Shown here one piece after another: positions 53,637 to 64,000 of a DNA stretch of 64,000 nucleotides. How positions within the stretch are numbered: position 1 is the first letter of the stretch; every line of letters starts with the position of its first letter. Made by a program: the position numbers and the translations under genes. The notes below the pieces were generated by a model. It saw only the letters and a list, made by a program, of their open reading frames with translations. It had not been told where the DNA came from and made no database searches. Source of the stretch: Trichaptum fuscoviolaceum (Eukaryota; Basidiomycota; Agaricomycetes; Hymenochaetales; Trichaptaceae); assembly GCA_910574455.1 (NCBI GenBank), contig CAJSYZ010000005.1, forward strand, positions 3,534,001 to 3,598,000, in the 5' to 3' direction.

Positions 53637-55807
53637 ATGACAGTGCTGTATGATCTACCGAAGCTAGGTATACCCAGGCCAGATCACTCCAGAATACTAG
53701 GTACCGCTGTTATCGTTGGGGGAAGGTGGGTGATGACTTTATATCGAATAAGACTAACTTGCATTAAACTACATGTATGTTTGAAGTATCGCTGGATTAT
53801 GGACCGCCCGCATATTCGCCGACCACTTCGAGGAAGTTATTGTCATCGAACCAGAACTGTGGACCAGTGGTGACGGGGGTACGAAGGGCTTATACGATTA
53901 AAATGGTGTTTTGAGGGAGGGAATTTCCCAGTTTCCTCGACAAAGAATCCCTCAATACACAGCTGCTCATGGTAAGCGTCATTGTTCTACATCAATCACT
54001 ATAAGAATGAGTTCTGAAGACTTTGAAGGTTACCAACCAGTTCAGCTCCGCGCCTTGCGACGTCTTCTTCCTGAATTCGAAGCGGAGGTGAAGAACATCG
54101 ATGGTCGGTGAGTTTCATAGATCTGCCCATATGCACATACCTCTTCTATACACTTACCATGATGTATAGCATACTTCCCGGTGAATATAACATGCATGCG
54201 TTCGGCGGGCATGTGATGCGGCTACCTGTTAGTGGTTACAAGAGCAAGAAAGATCTTGAATGTTTCTTCTTGAGCCGGGAGAGCTACGAGCAAACCCTGC
54301 GTGGGCTCGTTCGAAAGTCCTCTGGGCGCATACAATGGCTGTCGGGAACAGCTACTGGCTTGAAAACTGTAGCTTGGGATACGTCGCTGCTGGAAGCTGT
54401 TGTGGTGCGTACCCATGAAGGACATGAGAAAGAGATACTAGCATCGCTGGTTATTGGTTAGCACATACTTCCAACTTCCTACATTGCTTGATAATTATGC
54501 CTTCTTCATAGACTGCTCCGGTCCATCGCAGGTCGGATTGAAATGGCTTGAGCGTATCTATAACACCGAAGCGTTGACGCCAAGGGCAGGCTCACCGCCC
54601 TTTGACGACATAAAACTGGAGTACAAGACCTCGCAGCGCTACCGAATACATAGAATTCATGTTCCACCAGCTGCTCGACCCCTTCTCCCTATCCCCGGAG
54701 GCAACGATAACGCAGGGTTCATTCATATGATCATGCCCAAGCCTGGTGTAGAAAAGTGTGTGTTAATTATAGGTCGGGTTGAGGGTCATCGTAGTGAGTG
54801 CATTGAACTCAAATTAAATCTCGCTACTTTGACATTCTTATGAGCAGTCGAGTTTGCGTTCGGGGGGTGGGCGAACCCGCCAATACCCACTACGGTCCAT
54901 GACATCAAGGATTATCTCATGGTGGTGACGAACCTGTCCCTGCCTGGCTCCTCAAGACTGTAGACATACTTCTCGAACGCGAAGGGGCGACAGAATCCGT
55001 CGCAAAGACATTACGTGAGTGGAAGGACCTGTCGTTCACTTCGTACCAAGGAAGCTAAGAGGAGTTGTCAGCTGAGTTGTCTTGGACTCGATTCGACCAG
55101 TCGCCATATATTCCGTCGAACTTCATTGCGATTGGTGATTCAGTCATGAACGTAAATCCGACATACGGGTACGGGGTCTCTTTGATTTTTGCATGTCAAA
55201 GGTTGAGACAGTTGACCTATCTGTAAATGAAGCCAAGGATGCAGCAAGGCTGCTATAGGCGCGATCACACTCGATGGATTGTTGCGTGCCCCTCGTTATC
55301 GCACTGCGATCCAGGTTCCAGCCAATTTTGGGCTTGATTTCTTCAAAAGACATAAGCATAGGATTGCTGGAGCTTGGTGAGCATTAAACACGTACATACG
55401 ACGCACTTACCAATCCTGCCATAAACTCTAGGGATGGAACGAAACCTATGGGTAGGCTATTGTCATATTCTGATCTTCGTATACTAAACTAATTTGCATT
55501 TAAAGACTATCAATGGGATTCTACGATCCCAGTGAAGGGCGAGGCTTTATCGGATGAAAATTTCATGGCCAAATATGCAAGTATTGTCATGCAGATCGCA
55601 AAGAACGTGGGTCCTTCATACGATGTGCTAATACTAGCTCAGTGTAATATCTTGACTTCTTTACAGGATGATAAAGTCGACGCCGCGCTATGGCGAGTTC
55701 GATGTTTCCTTGGGCCACCTACCGACCTTTTGCATCGGAGCATCATTGCGAAGGTGACTTTGTTTTGGCTAACGCAACAATTTGGCTGTGAAAGATTATT
55801 CTGTTAA
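53637..55807 (+). pseudogene. FAD-dependent monooxygenase, disabled
   Basis: Starts MTVLYDLPKLGIPRPD. The first intron joins 53725 to 53787 and creates a clean Rossmann entry (VIVGGSIAGLWTARIFADHF, VIVIEPELW). Later exons read QYTAAHG, QLRALRRLLPEFEAEV, GYKSKKDLECFFLSRESYE, CSGPSQVGLKWLERI and SNFIAIGDSVMNVNPTYG (the GD motif that contacts FAD), and end ALWRVRCFLGPPTDLLH. Lesions: an in-frame TAA at 53899-53901 and a one-base frame change near 54920; the part around 55190-55330 is also scrambled. The order fits a flavoprotein hydroxylase of about 550 residues. It may have been inactivated recently, since most exons and splice sites are still good. Confidence 0.8.
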
Positions 55808-55809
55808 AA

Positions 55810-56450
55810 TATCTTATATTCTCCATAGCTCGATCGCTGATCAGAATCATTAAGTTAGCCGGTCCTGTAAGTACGTGCTATCTGCGTGTTCAGTATTCCA
55901 TAACTTGCTTAGCTTGTGTTCGGGGTAGGATACGCACTGATGTGTTTGAAATATATTGCAATCCGAATTATCCGATCTATTCCAAGTTGAAGCTAAGTGT
56001 GAGCCTGAGAAGTGATGATAATCAAGTTGAACTAAAGGCGGGCAGCTTCTTAGTGCTACCGTGACGGGTTTCATATTTATACGGAATCGCAACTGGTGAC
56101 AGCGTGAGGACCTGTGCTGAGCGGCACACTGGCAGGGAAGTCCAAGAAATGTCACAAGACAAACTTGGACGATTTCTCACGAGCCAAAAATGTTCGAATT
56201 CATGATGCAATCATTGTTTACATCTCAAGGGGTTTCATTCTGGTGTCATTAGTACTTCTGAGCTCTGCAGTGTTTTTTTATCTCTAATTTTGTATGACAA
56301 GAATTTCTGTTGCTTTTCTTTCATTAACTGAAATTACTAATCTTCCCAATTAGGGAGGCGCCTGTTCTCGGATCACCCCGGCGCTCTAGATCCGAGTCGG
56401 GACTCGTCACATTTATCCTGAGCGTTACATGAGCCTCAGCGAAAGCCTAT
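55810..56450. other. intergenic, no gene seen
   Basis: About 640 bp with only short overlapping frames. Near 56355-56400 a GC-rich segment (GGCGCC, GGCGCTC, GATCCGAGTC) has palindromic words and precedes the first hairpin repeat. Confidence 0.45.
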
Positions 56451-56590
56451 GCGATTCCGTATAAATAACTTGAACAAGCAGTTAGGGCTGTGAGCTAACT
56501 CACAGCAAAGCCCGCTACCCGGGAATGCGGTTAGAGCAAGAGAGAGGAAGAAAAAATTATATTTTTAAGCACACATACAGCACAGAAGTA
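56451..56590. repeat. hairpin repeat copy R1
   Basis: Contains GAACAAGCAGTTAG, then a perfect hairpin (56487..56494 GCTGTGAG, loop CTAA, 56499..56506 CTCACAGC), then AAAGCCCGCTACCCG. The same order occurs in R2 at 58250..58470. It abuts the truncated 3' end of the Bsd2/NDFIP-like fragment. Confidence 0.65.
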
Positions 56591-56605
56591 ATATACACCA
56601 TACTC

Positions 56606-57860
56606 TTATGCCGCAGAAGCATCCGCTACAGGAACAGTCCCATTGTGAGTAGCTGCCCAACTTTCAGCAGCTGCAGCTGTATCAAACGTCAGTGTCGGTG
56701 GAGGTACAGTGTCTTCAGGATTTCCCCAGCCGCCCCACATGCTCTCTTCACCATTTGCGCCTATGCCTTTGTCATCCTTGCTCGTCCTCAACGCAAACCC
56801 GTATTGAACCAGTGTCAAGCCAAGACCAGCCCGAGCACGGAGCTTCGCCGCATGTGTACAGTGGCGAAAGGCCAAAACCCGCCTCTGGGTGCAGGCCGGA
56901 ATTTTGCGTGAAAACTTGTCATACTAAAATTTTTGTAATCAAAGTAAGAAAGATACGTCGATTTATGCAATAAAAAAAATTCCGGGCTATGTTTCAAAAT
57001 TTTTTGAAGGACATGAAATTTTTTTTGATAGATTTCAGCCTTTATTGGCATTGGATAGGCTGGAAATATAATCAGAAGCGATTTCCGAACCTTTCTGGAA
57101 AGCTACCAATTACGGTTAAAGAGTTGGGATGACCTTTGCCGGGTTACCGGAATAATAAATTCCGATTAAAATTTCTCGTAATGACAATTTTTTTGTTTGA
57201 GGCTCATTGGATTGCGAAAAGACGTTGATTCCGCAAGTTCCGAACCCGTGGGAAATAGTTAAAAGAGCTGCAGCCCCAAATTAAGCAAAGTGTTTCAAAT
57301 TCAGACAAGAGATTTTTCTCGGAATCATTTTTGCGCAAAACTAATCTATAAGAATGGAAGATAAACTGCATTAGAAGCTATTTACGCAGTTTCAGGGTCA
57401 TTGGTTAAGTTTTGTGTCCGTAGAAAGAAAAGTTTTGAGGGGGTTTCCGAGAGGCTGGTTTTAGCCTTTCGCCACTGTAGTATGCAGGAGGTAAGTAAGC
57501 AGAAAGCCCGGAAACAGAAACGAGCATGTTCCAAGCAAACGACAAGAGCGTGCCCGTTGTGAGACCATCAATCGCGAGCTCACCTGAAAGTGTCATTCCC
57601 GGAGATAAGGACGAAGGCGCATGGACTGACGTCTCCAAGTACGGCGGGACATCATCCGCCTGAGCAGCGGCATACGATAATGGTGCATCCTTCTGTGTGT
57701 CCTCCGGTACAGCACGGACACAGTCTTCTGTTGAGTATCGAAAGCAAAAGTAGCCGAAACAGTCCCGTTAGAATACAAAGTAAAGAAGAAAAATGTTAAT
57801 GCAGTAAAATAGGCGCACCTTCCACTATGGGCCTGAGCTTGGTTTCGCACTGACATCCGC
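56606..57860 (-). pseudogene. Bsd2/NDFIP-like (DUF2370) membrane protein, split and truncated
   Basis: From about 57770 downwards the minus strand reads DAPLSYAAAQADDVPPYLET, with a PPxY-like motif, then VHAPSSLSPGMT, a hydrophobic segment (TGTLLSFAWNMLVSVSGLSAY), a break by a 619-bp inverted-repeat element, and finally THAAKLRARAGLGLTLVQYGF then MWGGWGNPED. The order matches NDFIP/Bsd2 adaptor proteins, which recruit Rsp5/NEDD4 ubiquitin ligases through PY motifs to sort membrane transporters. The C-terminal membrane segment is missing; the frame ends at 56606 next to repeat R1. Confidence 0.7.
56859..57477. mobile_element. mariner-type MITE with CAGTGGCG inverted ends
   Basis: The left end CAGTGGCGAAAGGCCAAAAC and the reverse complement of the right end (CAGTGGCGAAAGGCTAAAAC) match over about 28 bp with two or three differences. 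Each end is preceded by TA, the usual Tc1/mariner target duplication. The 560-bp interior is AT-rich and non-coding. It interrupts the Bsd2/NDFIP-like frame between YYS- and THAAKL-coding parts. Confidence 0.75.
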
Positions 57861-58249
57861 AAAGACACCATCATTCCCAGTCCCGCCGCCTACGACCCGC
57901 CATCATTCCTTGCAACTGTGCTTGAACAGTCCGCCCCGTGTTTCTGGTAGCTATGTACAATGCTCCCTGCACCTGCGACAGACTACAGTCGTGCTCGCTC
58001 GCTACCCGGTTACCAGTGCTGGATGATGTCCTCACAGACAAAGTCGTATTCGCACCGCCGCAGGGTGTAGACACGGAGATGCTGGGGCTGCTGTTGTTCA
58101 TTGCAAAGGTACTGCAGGGCAGCACACCATTGACCTGCGAAGGGTAGATCGCCGTTGCAACAGATTGCAGTCAAAGTCGCGTGGAAACAACCTGCTGTGA
58201 AAGGTAGCATATCACATGACTAGATCTCCTGCCGGAAAGGGTTAATTAC

Positions 58250-58470
58250 CCATAAAGGAAATTTCACGTGACTGGATCAGTTTTCGCAGAGAATCCGGAC
58301 AGTTGCGTTTTTCTAAGGTACCCAAGCGAACCCTACGGTTCGCGGGAACAAGCAGTTAGTGGCTGCGAGTTCCTCACAGCAGAGCCCGCTACCCGTGGAT
58401 GGGTGTGAGGTTATTGTTAGAGAGATAAAACATTTTTTCTTCTTTACATCCGTACATACAAAATCCTATT
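58250..58470. repeat. hairpin repeat copy R2
   Basis: AATTTCACGTGAC, then TAAGGTACCC, a perfect 7-bp stem (58326..58332 GCGAACC, loop CTAC, 58337..58343 GGTTCGC), GGGAACAAGCAGTTAG, a second imperfect hairpin (GCTGCGAG/CTCACAGC) and AGAGCCCGCTACCCG. It abuts the truncated end of the Cse1 fragment. Confidence 0.65.
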
Positions 58471-58488
58471 ATGATATAATTACACACC

Positions 58489-59520
58489 TGATTTCGGAAG
58501 GGGTACAAAAAGCAAATCACATCAACCTGGAGAATTGGATGCACGGAGTTCTCATCGGCTTGTAGGTCCTCGTACACGTGTTGCAAGAAGAACTGCATGA
58601 CGTCCACGAGAGCATTTGTGCTTGTAACACCTAGCTATAGATCCAACAAATTATTCACGGTTCCTCCTAAACGATTTGCATCACTCACCTGAGCTGTTGT
58701 GCCAACAGTTGCCACCGCCGTGAGCAGGTATACACTCTCATCCTTCCTCTTCCAACTCTCCTTGTCGCCCTTCTTCCTGTTGTACTCCTCCAGTCTGCTC
58801 CCTACTAGCGTTAAGAGGACTTCGGTTGTCTCAGCCTCGAAACCTGAGGCAACGAGTACAGGGAGAACATTGGCTGCAGCTTGTCGCCACGTGGTTCCCT
58901 CCGTAGTCAACCCGCCAATGGACCAAGAGGACGCCACGAAAGAAAGGTCGACTAGGACGTACTCCATAGGATCGTCCTCAAATTGTTCCACTACGTGTTC
59001 TGCAGGTTAAGGTAATATCAGTAAAAATATGAGCGCGATAAAAGAAGAAGCTTGCGCACCTCGTAATGTGACATTGGGGACAACTACACCTTTGATCACT
59101 AATCGTCTCCCTTTCCGCAAACGTCGCCTTGTAGTTTCCTAATTGGATGACCGTTGTAGTCCCTGACTGACCAGTCCGTCATATGCAATTCCAGATCTCT
59201 GGTCTCCACCGAGAAGCCCCCACAGCACTGTGACAAATGCCGGCACAGTATTCGAAGATGAGAGGACCTCCAGGTATCGATGCATATAGAGCTCGGCGAG
59301 CTCGAAGATCGAAGTTTTAATTTGGGTGGGGAAAAAGGGAGTCGAATCGTCGGGATCACCGCGCATGTTCTCGAGGTCCCAAGCAAGGAACTTGGCGAGC
59401 ACTCCCTGCTCAGCGCCAAAGAAAGCGGAGTGCAAGTCTTCACAGGCGGGCGACAGATCCTGGCAGGTCAAGTCGTAGAAGATTGACAAAAACACAAAAT
59501 ATTAGCAATGTCATGAACAT
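58489..59520 (-). pseudogene. Cse1/CAS exportin fragment
   Basis: Minus-strand exons in order: 59139..59520 (FYDLTCQDLSPACEDLHSAF, TQIKTSIFELAELYMHRYLE, AFVTVLWGLLGG, YDGLVSQGLQ), 58650..58991 (VEQFEDDPMEYVLVDLS, RRQAAANVLPVLV-like helix, ESVYLLTAVATVGTTAQ) and 58489..58607 (FLQHVYEDLQADENSVHPIL). This matches the HEAT repeats around residues 180-430 of Cse1, the exportin that returns importin-alpha to the cytoplasm. Intron remnants are visible. Both ends of the roughly 970-residue protein are missing, and several positions look degraded. It ends at repeat R2 and begins near repeat R3. Confidence 0.8.
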
Positions 59521-59769
59521 GTAGGATAGGTGAAAGAGGAATCAAAAAGAAACTCACAAGGACGCGTCGCCATTAGGAGTGTTAATATGTGAGTCTGACA
59601 TACAAGAAAGCCAAGAAAGAAATTAGGCCAGCGTTGGCGACGTCGGCGAGGACTGCTGCGGTGTCTCGGAAACACCCGAGACATTACTTTACATAACCAG
59701 CACATCTTTGTCATTGTCATGTGAGCAAAAAAAACTTATATATCGAAATCTGCCCATATATATCCAAGG

Positions 59770-59900
59770 ACCCCCCAAGTAAGGCAATTTCACGTGACCT
59801 TTTGACTTTTGGCGGGCGCTGGACACGGTTGCATACCCTAAGAATACCCAGCTACCCAAGGGGTAGCGGGAATAAACAGCAGTAAAGTTCAGCCTGAGAG
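59770..59900. repeat. hairpin repeat copy R3
   Basis: CAATTTCACGTGACC, then TAAGAATACCCA, a perfect 7-bp stem (59851..59857 GCTACCC, loop AAG, 59861..59867 GGGTAGC) and GGGAATAAACAGCAG. The layout equals R2, but the stem sequence differs on both strands. Confidence 0.65.
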
Positions 59901-60779
59901 AGTTCCTCCAAAAGTTTATAGATTTAAAGGACGAAACCAGCCTTGCTTAGCTTTCTCTGTTTCTTGCTCTGAGGCCTAACTCGAGGTGTTGTTTGGCCCA
60001 GAGGCATATGAACTCAGGCCTCAGGCAGCGGCTTTTCGACTTGGCAACTATGCACATTTCACAGTGGCATCGGAGTGAACGGGGCCGACAGTTCGTCTTT
60101 CAAGTTCAATGTCGGCCTCGCCCCGATCTCAGGCTAACTTGAGATCTCTAGGGCATATTCGGCATGTAAAATCACGACTCTTCTCACCGAGATCTCATAC
60201 ATAGTACGCTCTGAAAAGCTCCAGTACACGCTTGGCAAAGCAGAGGATAACAGAGTCAGCTCGGCTCCTTCATGCCAGATGAGGTTTGCTCGCACTGCAT
60301 CGCACCTCCGATCGTTCGGGGATCCATGTAAATGTCTCCTTCCCCTTTTTACACAGTTCCAATAGCTTGGTGGTGCGCGGAGCATACTAAGACCCGTTTT
60401 GAATCCAAGTGGGCTTCGCTCTTATCCGTATTGGTTAAGGGCATTTGTTCAATTCCACATAACCTATGTACATAGGCCTATTTCTTCGAATGCTCGTGTA
60501 GTTTCATTTTGCACATTTTCAGGCTGAATGATGCAAGAACATCGGAATTGGTTGCCATCCCTATCATTGTACCACGTAAAAGTTAAGTATGATGTGCGCA
60601 GGAGGACAAGGGAGAAGGAAAGGAAAAGCCGGCTCGTTATATACTATGTATTCAAAACAGACGTCACGTGGTCAAATGATGCTAAAAATATCGCATCGCT
60701 CTGAAATTTTTGGGTCCCGCGAAACTCGTGGTGTCCGTAGATACATAGCTCTGCCTCGTTTGAAGTCCGTGTTGTAACT
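59901..60779. other. intergenic region upstream of TSR1
   Basis: About 0.9 kb with no supported gene. The last 150 bp before the ATG should contain the TSR1 promoter. Minus ORF 60134..60385 and plus ORF 60589..60777 have no domain. Confidence 0.5.
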
Positions 60780-63713
60780 ATGGCAGTAGCCGTTCATCAT
60801 CACAGACCAACGCTTAAGCAGGTACGATTGCATTAACTCCTTTTCCTCAAAGTCTCCTTAAGTCTTTCTCCAAGACAAATAAACCGTTTAAGTCAAAGCA
60901 TGCGACTAAATCCTCACTCAAGGATCTTGCGAAAGGTAATGCCGGTTTTGATCGTCTGAGTTCACGAAGTCTTATCTTTTGTACAGGAAAGGTTTCGCGT
61001 CAGCCTGTAAAGACAGTAGATCGCCAAAAGAGCGCAGCTCAGCTCAAACAAAATAGGAAAAATGCCGCAAAACAGGCGCAAGTGAAAAAGCGTCTGGCTC
61101 TAGTTTCGACAACGAGATTGTTCAGTGGAGTAGATGGTGCACCGAGGGTTGTAGCTGTAATACCACTATCTGAAGACGTGAACGCACAAGCAGCAGCGAA
61201 GGCTTTTGCGGGTGCTCTAGATGCGGAGACAGACTCATGTCCAGCTCATGGCTTATGGAAACTCAAGTGAGCTCTACATCTCTTTCTTGCAATTTACAAT
61301 AACTGAATAGATGCTTGTTATCAAGAGCAGACAGATTCAAAACATCTGTGCAATTTATTAACCTTCCATATCGTCAACTATACTCCGCTCTCGATGCTTG
61401 CAAGGCTGCAGACTACGTCCTCTTCGTCCTCTCACCTTCCGTTGAAGTCGATCAATGGGGCGATCTCCTACTACGCACACTACAAGCGCAAGGTCTCCCG
61501 ACTGTCGTATCTTGTGTAGTCGGGCTATCCCCAGATCCGAAAGCTCGGCCAGGCATCCTAAAATCTTTGCTTTCTTTCGTGCAATACTTCGTACCTTCAC
61601 AATCTCGCGTTTTTGACCTGGAGCTGACGTCTGATCGTATCAACGCACTACGTGCGGTATGTGAAGGCAAACCAGCAGACGTTCGCTGGCGTGAGAGCAG
61701 GGCATGGATGCTAGCAGAGGATGTTCGTTGGGAGGATGGGAGATTGGACGTGACCGGTGTCGTCCGTGGTATACCATTCTCTGCTAACAGGTTGGTGCAT
61801 CTGCCAAATTACGGTGACTTTCAAATTGAGAAGGTATGATTATACACGTTATTATCTTCGGAATCTGACATTGTCCTAGATCATCTCTGCCCCTATTCCA
61901 CGTCGGTCAAGAAGCGCGATTGAAATGGAGATCGAGCCTAAAGTACTAGCGGAGCCAGACGCCTCTGATGCTGACTCACTAATCTCGACAAACGTCCCCG
62001 ATGACCTTGAGAACGAGCAGACGTGGCCCACCGAGGAAGAACTGAATGGCCACAGGACAGAAGCTTGCACAGAATCTGCGGTACCGGATGCAGAAAAAGG
62101 TACAACCCCACGCCGTGTGAAGCGCGTACCGAAAGGCTGGAGTGAGTACCAGGCAGCCTGGATTGTTGACGAAGACGACGGGGAAGAGGCCGAGGAGGGT
62201 TATGATAGCGAAGTCGATGTCGATGCTGAGGAAGGGGAGGACATCGGAATGGAAGAGGATAACAAGTCTGTTCGAGAGATGGATGAAGAGGAAGAGATGG
62301 AAGACTTGGAAATGTCGAGTCGAAAAAATGTCGCCTTCGAAGACTTAGATATGGAGGAAGAATCGCGACAGTATGCCTGCTATTCGGTCCTTTTTACGCG
62401 CTTACTGACTATACCAAAGACTTCAAGAATGGCGTTCCCGGAATCGTGAAGATGAGGAAGCTGAGGATGCTCAATTTCCCGATGAGATTGATACACCTAA
62501 GGACATCCCTGCGCGTACGCGATTCCAGCGATATCGAGGACTGCGTTCTTTCCGAACCAGCCCATGGGATCCTTACGAGAATCTCCCACGAGATTATGCC
62601 CGTATATTCCAGTTCGAAGACTTCAAGCGTACGGAGAGGAATGTCCGGCGAAGAGCGGAGACTGACGCCTCTGGTGTCGACGTAAGTGATAGCTTGATCT
62701 TAATATGTATTCCTGGTGCCTGACTACTTACAACGTACTAGCCTGGAATCCGGGTGACTTTGTCTCTGCGAAACGTACCTAAGGAAGCATCAATGTTCAC
62801 TCCTGCTCAACCCTTCGTCCTTTTTGGGCTGCTTCAACATGAACACAAGATCTCTGTCCTCAATTTCACTATACAACGTAATACGGAGTATGAAGAGCCA
62901 GTCCGTTCAAAAGTCAGTATGAATACGTCTTTTCTCATGGACTCACGCAAAATGTAGCTCACATCTTATACACATAGGATCCTTTGATCCTCTGCTGTGG
63001 GCCTCGGCGTTTGCGAACAAACCCGGTCTACAGTCAGCATACGCGCGGTGGTGGGAAAGGCGCAAACAATGTGCATAAATTCGAGCGCTGGTTGCGGCAC
63101 GGCGTCACGTCTGTAGCGACGGTATATGGTCCGGTGGCGTTTGGAAATCAGCCTTGCGCCCTCCTCCGTGAAACTGAGGACCCACAAGGTGATATATTCG
63201 CGCTAACCGGTATCATACTGGAATGTGCATTTCTGACTTCATTCTTCTTTATACCTCTTTAGCACCTGCGCTTGTGGCTGTGGGATCCTTTTACAATACA
63301 GACACAACCCGCATCATTGCTAAGAGGCTCGTTCTCACCGGGCATCCATTCAAAGTCCATAAAAAGACGGCTACCGTGCGATACATGTTCTTCAATAACG
63401 GTAAGAATCTTAATTATAATCTTCTTTCTACTACATGCATGTTGATTCCCCCCGTTAATTTGCCCCTTTTTGTCCATCAGAGGATGTTACCTATTTTGCG
63501 CCTGTGCAGCTGCATACGAAGTACGGTCGTGTTGGGCATATCCGAGAATCTCTAGGCACGCACGGCTATTTCAAGGCCCATTTTGATGGTCCTATCAACC
63601 AAATGGATACCGTTTGTATGTCGCTTTACAAACGGGTGTATCCGAAGTGGCCGATCCTTTACAAAATCGGCACTTCTTCAGATGAAATTAAGGGAGATGC
63701 AATGGAAGAGTGA
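60780..63713 (+). CDS. TSR1: Tsr1, 40S ribosome assembly factor
   Basis: Ten exons: 60780..60821, 60875..60935, 60987..61266, 61311..61833, 61880..62370, 62420..62681, 62742..62912, 62978..63188, 63263..63400 and 63481..63713. All phases agree and give 803 residues (yeast Tsr1 has 788). Blocks: basic start ([30 protein letters not shown]), a GTPase-like domain lacking catalytic residues ([36 protein letters not shown]), an acidic linker, the motif [20 protein letters not shown], the EF-Tu-like C-terminal part ([38 protein letters not shown]) and the end KWPILYKI. Tsr1 is a BMS1-related protein that holds pre-40S particles in the cytoplasm and blocks premature 60S joining. Confidence 0.95.
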
Positions 63714-64000
63714 ATAGAAGGCTCTACGCTGTAAACTACATGTAAGGAATTGTATGTTGGCGGAATGTATTCTCAGAAACTTCAGCTCTCTTTATTTTCC
63801 TTGAGAGAGTATGAAGGTACTTATGTGAGCACATGTTTTGCTAGGCGATTAATATATTTTTAGTTCAACCTTAGCTTCTTGAAGGACGCCGATCTGACCG
63901 CATCAATAACAAGTTTAGAGCAAACTGATTCGGCTCCCACGCATCAACTATTTTTCACTTCGTATAGCATTCGCAAGTCACTGCAAGTTCCAACATCAGA

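Noticed and set aside
56436..56540. tRNA gene or tRNA-derived SINE at the hairpin repeats
   Set aside because: Hairpins and a GCGGTTAG-like word are suggestive, but I could not form a cloverleaf or find matching A and B boxes at proper spacing.

Overview
The window looks like a basidiomycete, most likely a mushroom-forming Agaricomycete. Genes are split by many 45-65 nt introns with GT..AG ends, the conserved genes give clean fungal products (PRKRIP1, Yip1, Nsa2, Tsr1), and the mobile elements are those typical of that group: chromodomain Ty3/gypsy elements and a Plavaka-type transposase. All calls come from reading translations and splice sites by eye. No database search was run.

Layout. 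0-15 kb is gene-dense and largely intact: a PRKRIP1/DUF1168 splicing-factor homologue (-), a decayed alpha-1,3-glucan synthase copy (+), a heptanucleotide repeat, a small membrane protein (-), a RING/coiled-coil protein (+), a 10-exon cytochrome P450 (-), Yip1 (+) and the ribosome-assembly factor Nsa2 (-). 15.2-35.6 kb is one large minus-strand gene of unknown function (coiled-coil N terminus, acidic C terminus) cut in two by a 16 kb nested insertion. Element 1 (16774-32814) is a Ty3/gypsy chromovirus with 581-bp LTRs and a 5-bp target duplication. Element 2 (17552-27269) sits inside the chromodomain of element 1, with 467-bp LTRs and its own 5-bp duplication. Both LTR pairs read as identical.

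Element 2 has intact gag and pol plus unusual accessory coding. Upstream of gag is about 1.9 kb of stop-free, ATG-less sequence that includes a second integrase-type HHCC zinc module. Downstream of pol are two ORFs in the same frame as pol, separated only by single stop codons; the last one encodes tandem SUMO-interaction-like motifs and a zinc-knuckle tail. This is the best candidate for something undescribed.

35.6-44.2 kb is a probable Plavaka (CMC superfamily) DNA transposon: a broken transposase gene, a second minus-strand gene, and arrays of short subterminal words at both ends. A separate inverted-repeat element lies inside it.

44.2-59.9 kb is a graveyard of truncated copies of normally conserved genes: a Nup120/160 propeller, a WD40 fragment, a 3'-5' exonuclease, a group III hybrid histidine kinase, an FAD monooxygenase, a Bsd2/NDFIP-like protein (split by a mariner-type MITE) and the exportin Cse1. 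Some keep their introns, so they are DNA-level copies rather than retrocopies. Three copies of a hairpin-rich repeat bracket the last two fragments. The window ends with an intact 10-exon TSR1 (60780-63713), the 40S assembly factor, whose role in ribosome production parallels that of Nsa2 for the 60S subunit.
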